64,000 nt of DNA, from NCBI GenBank assembly GCA_963422705.1, contig OY730443.1, positions 372,001-436,000 of the forward strand, written 5' to 3'. The notes beneath the pieces are model-generated. The model did no database searches. It saw nothing but the letters and a program-made list of their open reading frames with translations, and was not told the origin of the DNA. Position numbers and translations under genes: made by a program. This stretch comes from G963422705 sp963422705 (GTDB taxonomy: Bacteria > Poribacteria > WGA-4E > WGA-3G). This document shows positions 1 to 7,975 of the stretch, piece after piece; positions within the stretch are counted from its first letter, which is position 1, and every line of letters starts with the position of its first letter.

Positions 1-492
1 GATGCTCGTGTCATACAGAGACAGGCGGAAACCTATCTGGAGCTTAACAACCTTCAAAATGCGCTCGCTGCTTATGATGTTATCATTAGGCGGAAACCGA
101 ATGCTCTAGCTTACTACCTTCGCGGCACAGCATATTTTCGCAAGTTCACTCGCAACGAACAGGAAAAGAACAGTCTCAAACTTGCTTTAGCGGACGTGAA
201 TGAGGCAATCTCGCGGGAACCGCGTTTTGCCCACGCGTATATCCGTAGGGCAGCGATTTATCAACAATTAGGGCACAATCCATCAGAAGTCGATGACTAT
301 GTAAAAGCGATTGAGCTCTTCACCAAAATGATTCCGAAATGGCAAACGGAATTGCAACCTCACGCCCAAATTTACTATTGGCGGGCATTAGCATATCAGA
401 AATTAGGCGAAATTGACAAGGTACGGGCTGATATCGTCGCAGCGAATAGTAATATTTTTAATTTTCTGTTGAATAAAATTAAAAATCCATGA
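1..492 (+). CDS. TPR-repeat protein, C-terminal part (cut by window edge)
   Basis: The reading frame is open from the first base to the TGA at 490-492, so the gene begins left of the window. The visible 163 residues contain paired helices of tetratricopeptide (TPR) type, such as AETYLELNNLQNALAAYD and a second unit around RRAAIYQQLGHNPSEV. TPR domains are protein-interaction scaffolds; no catalytic motif is visible. A GTG at 196 could be mistaken for a start, but the upstream codons are clearly part of the same repeat protein. The next gene begins 146 bases downstream after a non-coding spacer, so it is probably a separate unit from the BMC operon. Confidence 0.8.
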   Translation, partial: DARVIQRQAETYLELNNLQNALAAYDVIIRRKPNALAYYLRGTAYFRKFTRNEQEKNSLKLALADVNEAISREPRFAHAYIRRAAIYQQLGHNPSEVDDYVKAIELFTKMIPKWQTELQPHAQIYYWRALAYQKLGEIDKVRADIVAANSNIFNFLLNKIKNP

Positions 493-618
493 TATACTAT
501 TCACTGATTAGAACTAAAGGCGACAGTGAGCGCAGCGCCTTGAAGGAATGCGATAAATGGTTCTGCACTGAAAAATAGCACTTTTATTGTCCGTCAGCGA
601 AAGTAGGCTCGTTTTGAT

Positions 619-624
619 AGGAGG
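619..624 (+). promoter_or_regulatory. Shine-Dalgarno AGGAGG for BMC shell gene
   Basis: A perfect AGGAGG lies 14 bases before the ATG at 639. The spacing is longer than usual, but no closer in-frame start codon exists between them. Confidence 0.6.
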
Positions 625-638
625 TTATCAAAATTAAT

Positions 639-911
639 ATGACCGGAGATGCATTAGGTTTAGTTGAAACCAGGGGTTTAGTAGGAAGCATAGAAGCTGC
701 CGATGCAATGGTAAAAGCAGCGAACGTTCAGCTCGTTGGATATGAGCAAATTGGAGCTGGCTATGTAACCGTTATGGTACGTGGTGATGTCGGGGCAGTA
801 AAAGCCGCAACGGATGTTGGGGCAGAGGCGGCTGCTCGGGTGGGCGAAGTCGTCTCAGTTCACGTCATCCCCCGCCCACACGCAGAAGTTGAAGCCGTCT
901 TATTAAAATAA
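639..911 (+). CDS. BMC-H microcompartment shell protein (PduA/EutM type)
   Basis: This 90-residue protein is a single BMC domain, the hexamer-forming tile of bacterial microcompartment shells. It shows the family opening ALGLVETRGLVGSIEAADAM, the central VGYEQIGAGYVTVMVRGDV and the closing strand VHVIPRPH. Length and sequence match the single-domain PduA/EutM/CsoS1 class rather than tandem BMC-T or pentameric BMC-P proteins. It is followed by pduL and a flavoprotein on the same strand, forming a compact BMC operon. No aldehyde dehydrogenase or signature enzyme is in the window, so the compartment's substrate cannot be read from here; this is likely a satellite locus. Confidence 0.96.
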   Translation: MTGDALGLVETRGLVGSIEAADAMVKAANVQLVGYEQIGAGYVTVMVRGDVGAVKAATDVGAEAAARVGEVVSVHVIPRPHAEVEAVLLK

Positions 912-978
912 AGGCTAAAGCGGTGGTATTTACTAGCTGATGAACCGGACGAGCCGTTCTTAAAAAGGCAAATGAGAT

Positions 979-1689
979 ATGTCAGAACGTGCCCTTATTG
1001 AATTGATTACCCGACGAGTTGTTGATAACTTGCAGATGGGGCAAGCGTGCAGCGCATGTGCATTGCGAACCTGCAACGCGGGCCAACGCGCTTGTGATGC
1101 AGCCAGTCAGCAGCAGAAAATCCCAGTTGGAATCTCTGCTCGACATGCGCATGTAACGCAGGAACACCTTGAAATTCTTTACGGAATTGGACATCAACTA
1201 ACCGTTTATGCGCCGCTCTATCAACCGGGCGCCTTTGCTGCCAAGGAGACGCTGACTATTATCGGAAAACGGATGCATGCGATTGAAAAGGTTCGTATCC
1301 TCGGCCCCGTACGCGATTACTCCCAAGTTGAAGTCGCCCAAACAGAAGCGATTCGACTCGGGTTAACACCACCAATTCGCGACTCCGGAGACCTCGCTGG
1401 CGCGGAAGCGATTACCCTTGTTGGACCGGCTGGAACAGTCTACTTGGTAGAAGGGGCAATCTGTGCCACAAGACATATCCACATGACACCAGCTCAGGCT
1501 GATGAATTCGGTGTCGACGAGACAAGCCGTTTGGGGGTGCATTTCTCCGGGGAACGGGCGTTAACCCTTGAAAACATTCGACCCAAAATTTCCGAATCTT
1601 ATGTCCTCCAAATGCATCTTGATACCGATGATGCTAACGCAGCCGGATTAAAGGGCGGTGAGGCGATTGAACTTGCCCGGCCAACATGA
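979..1689 (+). CDS. pduL: PduL phosphate propanoyltransferase, BMC-associated
   Basis: PduL exchanges CoA of an acyl-CoA for phosphate, giving acyl-phosphate inside microcompartments. The core (from about residue 47) shows VGISARHAHVTQEHLE, the ILGPVRDYSQVE segment and RHIHMTPAQADE; the histidines are the family's zinc ligands. Residues 1-20 (ALIELITRRVVDNL) form an amphipathic helix of the kind that serves as an encapsulation peptide. Unusually, it is followed by a Cys cluster (C24, C27, C32, C39; CxxC-x4-C-x6-C) before the catalytic core. The gene overlaps the next one by four bases (ATGA), which indicates translational coupling. Confidence 0.95.
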   Translation: MSERALIELITRRVVDNLQMGQACSACALRTCNAGQRACDAASQQQKIPVGISARHAHVTQEHLEILYGIGHQLTVYAPLYQPGAFAAKETLTIIGKRMHAIEKVRILGPVRDYSQVEVAQTEAIRLGLTPPIRDSGDLAGAEAITLVGPAGTVYLVEGAICATRHIHMTPAQADEFGVDETSRLGVHFSGERALTLENIRPKISESYVLQMHLDTDDANAAGLKGGEAIELARPT

Positions 1690-2441
1690 ATCAGGAACTC
1701 ATCAATCAGATTAGGAAAATCACCGAAAAGGTACTCCAGGAGCAGCTGATACCCGCTGAATCTGAAAAACGACTGCTCGTTATCTTTGATGCTACACAAG
1801 TTGAATTGGATGTACCACTCCAACAGCTTCAGAAATGTGTGCGGGCCGGATGGAAAATTAGAATAATTCTAACCCAACTCGCAACTATAACAATACCGCT
1901 TCAGCAGCTTCTTAACACGTTTGGTGAGAAGAACGTCTTGCAAGAACACGATTTGACGCGCATACCGGAGATAGTAGAGACATATCCGCGCGTTGTATTG
2001 CCTACTTTTTCTTACCCGATGGCAGCAAAATTGGCGATGAGAATCGTGGATACGCCTTGCCTTTACCTAATATTTGAGGCGCTCTGTAAAGAGAAACAGG
2101 TTATCGCCGCTTCCGATGGACTTAATCGCGATGAGCTCAGGTTGGGCTTACAAGCTGTGCCTTTTTTCGAAAAACTTGAGAGGGAATATGTAAACATTTT
2201 ATCCGAATTGGGCGTTCAGTGGGTACCTGCTACACAAATTGCCGATACTATCTGTCAGACAAGCAGTTCAAGGCAGTCAAATGTGGATGCAGCGGTTATT
2301 AGCGCATCTGTTATTGCAAATCTTGATGATAATGTGCGAGAGGTATTCTACACACATACGTCAATTATTACACCACTTGCGCAAGAACATGCACGAAAAA
2401 AAGGCATCAGACTGGTACCGAGACGTACAAACATTCCCTAA
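1686..2441 (+). CDS. BMC-associated flavoprotein-family protein
   Basis: This 251-residue protein has a Rossmann-like region (about residues 28-150) resembling the flavoprotein fold (PF02441): a strand RLLVIFDA, a middle segment VVLPTFSYPMAAKLAMRI, and VIAASDGLNRD. The tail around residues 225-246 (ITPLAQEHARKKGIRLV) is the kind of C-terminal motif seen in several BMC-locus proteins. The N-terminus (QELINQIRKITEKVLQ) is amphipathic and may act as a second encapsulation peptide. It starts inside the pduL stop codon. Its reaction is not known; members of this family are found in BMC loci. The family call is from motif memory, not from a search. Confidence 0.75.
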   Translation: MNQELINQIRKITEKVLQEQLIPAESEKRLLVIFDATQVELDVPLQQLQKCVRAGWKIRIILTQLATITIPLQQLLNTFGEKNVLQEHDLTRIPEIVETYPRVVLPTFSYPMAAKLAMRIVDTPCLYLIFEALCKEKQVIAASDGLNRDELRLGLQAVPFFEKLEREYVNILSELGVQWVPATQIADTICQTSSSRQSNVDAAVISASVIANLDDNVREVFYTHTSIITPLAQEHARKKGIRLVPRRTNIP

Positions 2442-2584
2442 ATTCCGTACAAAGACGATATTAACACATTAATTTCCTGATATTTATTTCGAAAAAGCTG
2501 CATAATTGCTGTGTAATTTTTGTAATAGACTTGATGATAGGGTGGGAGTTTCCACCCCAACGCGTTAACTTAGGAGGAATTCTC

Positions 2585-4201
2585 ATGGTGACGAAGGTTG
2601 TGACTTTAATAACAGTCGGGTTACTTAGCTTCGCATTAATTGCAGGCGGTTTGCCCGTTGCAGACGCAGAATATGACGATTACGCAAATCGACTGAGTCG
2701 CGAGCATCGCGTTGCAAATGAGGTTGACGAATGGATAGAACGGGGAAGCGCCACAATCACCGCGAGTCCACGTTTTGAAGATGGCGTTCGGTTAACCGCA
2801 TGGGAAAACAGTAGCTATACTGAAAAAGATTACGAATTTGCGATTGCTAGTGCGGTTTATCTCTTTGAAATCCCCAGAGGAGCCCAGTATATTGAAGTAT
2901 TGATTCGTTACCGGGGCGAACCGCACGAACTACAGATTGAGGATTATGATGAGGCGATTGCTGGCCGTGTTTGGATTCGCAACACCAAACGGGAATCGAC
3001 GCATCGGGGCTATTATGATGAAAACGCTAAAGAGACGCGCTACGGAGATACCTTCATCCTACGTGCGAAGAAACGTTCTGAACTCATCAAAATCCCGGCA
3101 ACTGGCCACGTTAAGGATGGTTCGATGGAACTCCATATTGTCGCTGAAGGTGGAGAACAAATTGATGTCGAATATATTGAGGTTTCAACGTACCATAGAC
3201 AGCCGAAGATTCAGGTGATTCAACGTTATAGTCCTGTATACCGGTGGCGTCCCTGGCACCGATACACCTATCTCTACTTTTACGACGGTCCCATCTATTA
3301 CGCGACAGACTACGATTACTACTTGCGGTGGAGTTATCCAACCTATGCCCATCCCTATCTGACGATTAGGACGTATTATGGGGCATACCTTGGCCGTTAT
3401 CGGGGCTACTATCCGAGTGCTTATTACCGGTGCTATTCCCCGTATTATCGAAGCTATCGCGGAACACCTAAGGTGTATCAACGGCGAACACAGCTGAATC
3501 GGTGGAGTAAACAGCATGAAACGACGCGGAAGCAATATAGCCGGAGCCGATTAGCTGCTAGCACCGGCGCGACACGGACAACAGCACGGGCGAATATACG
3601 AACTGTGCTTGAAAATCACCGGAGGCAGACACCAGCAACAACGAACCGAGCCACACGGGGTTCTGTTATTGCACAAAAACGGCGAGTCAATGCGTCTGCG
3701 GCCTCCGTGCAGCGTAGCCAAGTGCGGCAAAGAAGTTACACCGCTGCTAGAAACTTGAAAAAACAGCGACGATATCCGGCAACTTCAACCTTTGACGCCA
3801 ATAGATATAGAAGCACTGTAAAGACACAGCGGACGCGGCCGCTTTATAGAAATTCAACGTCGTCGTCAAGTCGTTCCGGTGTATCTAATAGAGCTAGGTA
3901 CTCAACTAGCAAACAACGTAGTTCAACTAGCAAACAACGTAGTTCAACGGTGCGTTCATCAACGCGGACAAGTTCGAGGATTGGTGCTTCACCTTCTAGG
4001 ACATCGCGTACCAAAACGAGAGCGGTTAGTCCCGCAACATCTAGTACGTCACGCACTAAGACGAGAGCAGCACGCTCGACATCCTCAACATCGCGCACTC
4101 GGCCAGCAACATCAAGCTCATCGCGCTCCAGGACTAGTAGCAGTAAAGATGACGATGATAATCGGCGCCGGACGACGCAACGAACAAAGCGGAGACGCTA
4201 A
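2585..4201 (+). CDS. Secreted basic Tyr/Arg/Ser-rich protein of unknown function
   Basis: The start is the ATG at 2585, seven bases after AGGAGG (2572-2577); an upstream in-frame ATG at 2531 lacks a ribosome site. The 538-residue product has a signal peptide (VVTLITVGLLSFALIAGG...ADA), then a beta-rich region of about 160 residues resembling a carbohydrate-binding-type sandwich, then a Tyr-rich segment with motifs such as YYATDYDYYLRWSY, and finally about 250 residues of Ser/Thr/Arg low complexity (repeats like TSRTKTRA) ending in RRTTQRTKRRR. The strongly basic tail could bind acidic polymers such as polysaccharide or nucleic acid outside the cell. I do not recognise the family. Confidence 0.85.
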   Translation: MVTKVVTLITVGLLSFALIAGGLPVADAEYDDYANRLSREHRVANEVDEWIERGSATITASPRFEDGVRLTAWENSSYTEKDYEFAIASAVYLFEIPRGAQYIEVLIRYRGEPHELQIEDYDEAIAGRVWIRNTKRESTHRGYYDENAKETRYGDTFILRAKKRSELIKIPATGHVKDGSMELHIVAEGGEQIDVEYIEVSTYHRQPKIQVIQRYSPVYRWRPWHRYTYLYFYDGPIYYATDYDYYLRWSYPTYAHPYLTIRTYYGAYLGRYRGYYPSAYYRCYSPYYRSYRGTPKVYQRRTQLNRWSKQHETTRKQYSRSRLAASTGATRTTARANIRTVLENHRRQTPATTNRATRGSVIAQKRRVNASAASVQRSQVRQRSYTAARNLKKQRRYPATSTFDANRYRSTVKTQRTRPLYRNSTSSSSRSGVSNRARYSTSKQRSSTSKQRSSTVRSSTRTSSRIGASPSRTSRTKTRAVSPATSSTSRTKTRAARSTSSTSRTRPATSSSSRSRTSSSKDDDDNRRRTTQRTKRRR

Positions 4202-4207
4202 CAAATG

Positions 4208-4251
4208 GAAAGTTAGGCTTTATGCAACTTTTTGTGTAAAGTCTAACTTTC
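4208..4251 (+). other. Strong hairpin between two envelope genes
   Basis: The arms 4208-4222 and 4237-4251 pair over 15 positions (one G-U) around a 14-base loop. The hairpin lies just after the stop of the basic secreted protein and 15 bases before the DUF5683-type gene. It has no T run after it, so it is not a standard terminator; it may protect or partly terminate the message. Confidence 0.6.
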
Positions 4252-4266
4252 AGAACTTAATTCGCT

Positions 4267-4824
4267 ATGACAATACAGTTTTTGCTCATTATTTTGTTAG
4301 TTTTTCTAACCGTCCCCTGCGCTGTTGCTGAAGAAGCGCAAAACGTGAAAAAAGTAGAAGAACGGGTTTCCTCCGTCGGTGCTATGATTCGTTCGGGCAT
4401 ATTTCCAGGGTGGGGCCAGTTTTACAGTCGAAGTTATGTACGCGGAGGGGTGATTACGGCCGGTATTGCCGGTTCAGTGGCCGGCGCCGTGTTAGCACAA
4501 ATCTCCTTTAAGAATCGCTATAACGCTTATGCTACAATTGCTAGTGCAGAATTTGAACGTGAAAGGGAAATCGATGAAGCAAAGATTTTGGAGAGTTACG
4601 AGTACGCGAATCAAAGATACAAACTAAGGATGTTTTTTCTCTACGCAGGTGTCGGGATTTGGATGTATAGCATTATCGATTCTTACGTGAGCGCAAATTT
4701 TTACAACGCGACTACCCAAATCCGCTCGATTCAACAAGATGTACAGCAAATCGAAAATAAATTAGGGATACAAATCGATGCGACGCCTTCACACCTCTAT
4801 TTGGGCGTCGTTAAAACTTTTTAA
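4267..4824 (+). CDS. DUF5683-like membrane protein
   Basis: The 185-residue product has a signal peptide (FLLIILLVFLTVPCAVAEE) and a conserved motif of the DUF5683 type, IRSGIFPGWGQFYSR followed by a glycine-rich membrane segment (GGVITAGIAGSVAGAVLAQI). A second membrane segment lies at about residues 125-145 (MFFLYAGVGIWMYSIIDSYV). The family is common in envelope gene clusters but has no assigned reaction. No clear Shine-Dalgarno precedes the ATG, so the start is less certain than the gene. It is followed 18 bases later by a lipoprotein gene on the same strand. Confidence 0.85.
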   Translation: MTIQFLLIILLVFLTVPCAVAEEAQNVKKVEERVSSVGAMIRSGIFPGWGQFYSRSYVRGGVITAGIAGSVAGAVLAQISFKNRYNAYATIASAEFEREREIDEAKILESYEYANQRYKLRMFFLYAGVGIWMYSIIDSYVSANFYNATTQIRSIQQDVQQIENKLGIQIDATPSHLYLGVVKTF

Positions 4825-4842
4825 GAGTGAGGCAATATAGCT

Positions 4843-5403
4843 ATGTTCCGGAATTTTGCTAAAATCAGTAGTGTATTGATTTTGATTATCTGTTTTGTAG
4901 GGTGCGGCGATGCTGATAAGGTTAATCAAGTGCCCCCTGAAGAAATGCTTGAAATTAATCAGGTTCTAAAGCAATGGCGCGAAGGCTATGAATTAGAAGA
5001 TGTTGATACCTACATGAATGCCTTCTGGGAAACAGGGTTCCTTTACGTGTCTGATATGGGCACAGATGGTGATAAAACCGATGATGTCGAGTTTGATGAT
5101 ATTCGAGATGAACGCGATGCGGCAATCCGAGTGTTCTCACGGTTCCAGGATATTGAAATTGAACTTTCGCTTCCTCCCGAAATAACAATTAATAAAGAAG
5201 GCAATCAGGCTGAGGTGAGGAATCACTACCGCATCCAGTTGTTTGTTGCAGATGGTGAAACGCTTGAGGGCGGCTATTCCGGTGTGTATGCCGAGGGCGA
5301 TAATCTGTTTATCTTTGAGAAAAGAAACGAGCAGTGGCGTATTGTCGAGTGGCATGACGAAGCCTTTAGTGACGAAGAGATTCGCATCGCTAATAACTTG
5401 TAG
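4843..5403 (+). CDS. Lipoprotein with NTF2/SnoaL-like fold (predicted)
   Basis: The 186-residue protein opens with a lipoprotein signal ending in the lipobox CFVGC. The rest alternates helix and strands in the way of NTF2-like domains: an N-terminal helix (INQVLKQWREGYELEDVDTY), a polar middle, and final strands ending in EQWRIVEWHDEAF, a typical closing strand of SnoaL-like proteins. It lacks any catalytic signature. It is co-directional with the preceding DUF5683-like gene and probably co-transcribed. Confidence 0.75.
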   Translation: MFRNFAKISSVLILIICFVGCGDADKVNQVPPEEMLEINQVLKQWREGYELEDVDTYMNAFWETGFLYVSDMGTDGDKTDDVEFDDIRDERDAAIRVFSRFQDIEIELSLPPEITINKEGNQAEVRNHYRIQLFVADGETLEGGYSGVYAEGDNLFIFEKRNEQWRIVEWHDEAFSDEEIRIANNL

Positions 5404-5550
5404 AACCCGTTTAAATGCGGGCGTTTTGATAAACCGTTATTGTTATAAGGGCGCCCTCCGCACCGTTCAGTTTCTATAACAAGGACCATTGTGGGCAAAG
5501 GTGATTGAGTGCGGCCAAAAGCCCAGTTTATCAGATAAATTTTAGTTTCA

Positions 5551-6996
5551 ATGCAAGGGGCAGAGATTTTTATCCATATGGTACAACGGGAAGAGTCCTT
5601 CCGCGACTATCTGCAACTCATCCAAAAACATGACTTTACCATCTGCTTCAGCGTTTTGCTCATCTTAGGAACTGCTCTTATTATTTCTCTCCGTTTGCCT
5701 AAAACGTATGCTGCTTCCACCTTAATGTTGCTCGTCCAACCGGCTTCTACCCCTTCTTTCTCATCAACAAATCTATTTCAAACCGTTTTGTCCGGCGGTA
5801 GTAGTCCACGCGAATTGGACACAATTGGTACCCGATTTTCCACAGAATCCATGTTGACAGCCGCCATTGAAAATCTTGAAGAAGATGGAAACGTTGACGC
5901 CGTGTCTCTGCTTCCATCAATCGGCTTGCTCAAACAAAAGCTAAAGGTACAGACAGAGCCGGATTCCAATTATATTAAGTTAGTTATTGAATTAACAGAA
6001 GAAGAGGGGGGAGAGCGGAACGCGTCACTCTTTGTTAATCGGCTTGCAGAAGATATGCAGACACTGCGGAGTGAAGATGAAAAAACAAAACTCGTAAGAC
6101 GTAAACAGTTTCTAGACGAAAAACGACAAGAAATTGCGGCTGAACTTCAGAAACATTTGGAGACTGTTCGCCAATTTGTGCGCGAAAATGGAAGTCCAGA
6201 GATATGGGTACCCAAGTTCACCAATTTGCTGGAGCAGCATTCAAACTTGCAAGAACGGCTTGAAGCAGCGCAGGAGAACCTTTACGCAACACGTTCCCAC
6301 ATTGGGTATTTAAAAGAACGTTTGCAGATGCTACCTGAACAGGTACAACTGTCTGAGACGGCAGCTTACAACCCCGTATGGCTTTTTCAACAGGAAAAAT
6401 TATTTGACTTAGAGGGACAACGTGTTGCTGATGAAGAAAAAGTTGGTAAGGATTCATCAGAATTGAAAGGAATTGACGCGCAAATTGAAAACATTAAGAA
6501 AAGAAAAGAACAGACGCCGCAAACTGCCATCACTGCTACTTCTGGTATTTCTCCCTATTATACCTATATCCAAAATCGGCTATCGGAGTTAATTCCGCTG
6601 CGTTTTCGCTATGAAAACGCTCATGAACGGATTAAGCAGCAGCTCTATCATCTTGATACTGAATTAAGACAGTTGATAGACAAAATTCCTGAAAATCAAT
6701 CTGTTCTTGCGCAATTGAGGGCAGGTATTGATAAAATCAATGCTCTGAGCGAAGAAATCGCTAAACGTTCGCTGGAAGCAGAAATTTTAAGTGCAGAATC
6801 GACGATGACAACATCTCAGAATCGTCGCGGGGGAATTGAGATTATTGACCGGGCGGTTCCAAGAAAAATACCTGTGACGCCACAGCTCAAATTCATCGTT
6901 ATTATTGCCGTTCTGGTAGGCTTGACTTTAGGCGTTACTATTGCGTTGGGCATTGAGTATGTTAACCGAACATCTAAGAACCTAAATGAAGATTAG
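5551..6996 (+). CDS. Wzz/GumC-like polysaccharide chain-length protein
   Basis: The 481-residue protein has a membrane segment near the N-terminus (ICFSVLLILGTALIISL) and another at the C-terminus (LKFIVIIAVLVGLTLGVTIAL) separated by a long coiled-coil periplasmic region. This topology, with the proline-containing approach to the second segment (RAVPRKIPVTPQLKF), is that of Wzz/GumC/ExoP co-polymerases that set polysaccharide chain length. No C-terminal tyrosine kinase domain is present. The start may be ATG 5551 or 5578; neither has a good ribosome site. No glycosyltransferases lie beside it in this window. Confidence 0.88.
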   Translation: MQGAEIFIHMVQREESFRDYLQLIQKHDFTICFSVLLILGTALIISLRLPKTYAASTLMLLVQPASTPSFSSTNLFQTVLSGGSSPRELDTIGTRFSTESMLTAAIENLEEDGNVDAVSLLPSIGLLKQKLKVQTEPDSNYIKLVIELTEEEGGERNASLFVNRLAEDMQTLRSEDEKTKLVRRKQFLDEKRQEIAAELQKHLETVRQFVRENGSPEIWVPKFTNLLEQHSNLQERLEAAQENLYATRSHIGYLKERLQMLPEQVQLSETAAYNPVWLFQQEKLFDLEGQRVADEEKVGKDSSELKGIDAQIENIKKRKEQTPQTAITATSGISPYYTYIQNRLSELIPLRFRYENAHERIKQQLYHLDTELRQLIDKIPENQSVLAQLRAGIDKINALSEEIAKRSLEAEILSAESTMTTSQNRRGGIEIIDRAVPRKIPVTPQLKFIVIIAVLVGLTLGVTIALGIEYVNRTSKNLNED

Positions 6997-7975
6997 TTAT
7001 CAACTAGTGCCTCAATGTTACTAAGGACTTTATGCTTATTCCCTCCTGAGTTTTCAAGTCCCTTCTATTTTCCAAGATAGTGAATCCAAACTTCGAAAAA
7101 AGCACGGCAGAACGGCATCCACTGAATGCTATATCGGCAGAATAGGTTGAATGCCACAGCTCTATTCCCATCCGCACCCTTCGTGTCCCGCCATAGATTA
7201 TGCATTGTGCATTCAGGCAGCTCACTTTTAGGAAAATTAGCAGCCAAAGGAAAAACGCGCTTCCCAAGTATACCCACCTGCATGTTATCCCAAGTGCCAG
7301 CAAAACAGGGAAGTTCAATTGTGTTACCAATTTATTCTTGAGAAGATAAAAAAATTACAATTTTTGCCAAAATATAGTATAATATATAATGTATTCAATT
7401 TTAGTTAGCTGTATGGGCTGTGCAGTATGGAAAGAGATACCTGTTAATGGCGATAGAATTTGTGGATTTTTTGAATTTGCGCAGGTAGTCCTCTTTAAAA
7501 AAACAGAGCTTAAGTTTGGAATATGCTGCATTTGTGGTATTATGCCCAGCATTAATTTCACAAATAGCTCGGATTTTTATAAAAAAGTTGACAGAAAACT
7601 GTATCCGTGCTATATTTAAACGCTAAGAATAGTTTTGTAGAAATTCTATCAATTTTGATGTTGGATTTTTCTCAAAACGAACCCTTAATTTATTGGTAAC
7701 GAATCCACTATCTGTGCTTGTACGGTACTTGAGATCTTTCGCTATCTGGGATATAATGGTTCATAAACAGAAACGAGCATATCCGAATGTTGTTTTTAAC
7801 AACGAAACTTTAACGCTTTCCGTTTACATAATATAATAGTGGTTTTTGTCCATTTTTTTTAAGGTTTTTGCCGGAGTCGGAGCGATTGTGTTTGAAGCGA
7901 CGCTCGGGATTATTAGATTCCCGCTTGCAAGCCATATATCCGACTCAATTATTCTCAAGGAGGAAAAATAAAGTA
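6997..7975. other. Long intergenic region without a supported gene
   Basis: About 980 bases with no convincing coding region. Short open frames exist on both strands (for example 7065-7283 minus and 7389-7619 plus) but none has a ribosome site, membrane or family motif. The stretch is AT-rich around 7345-7400 and 7560-7860. A TATAAT at 7832-7837 with a poor TTTAAC 17 bases upstream could be the promoter of the following lipoprotein. Confidence 0.6.

Noticed and set aside
492..638. A cobalamin riboswitch before the BMC operon
   Set aside because: The spacer is too short and lacks the B12-box sequence; only a short AAGGCG/CGCCTT pairing was seen.
5404..5470. Terminator after the NTF2-like lipoprotein gene
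   Set aside because: The only stem (CCCG/CGGG) is four bases long, too weak to call.
7004..7619. Short open frames in the 7.0-7.9 kb gap, with hydrophobic stretches
   Set aside because: No ribosome sites, no family motifs, and overlapping frames of similar length on both strands; treated as non-coding.
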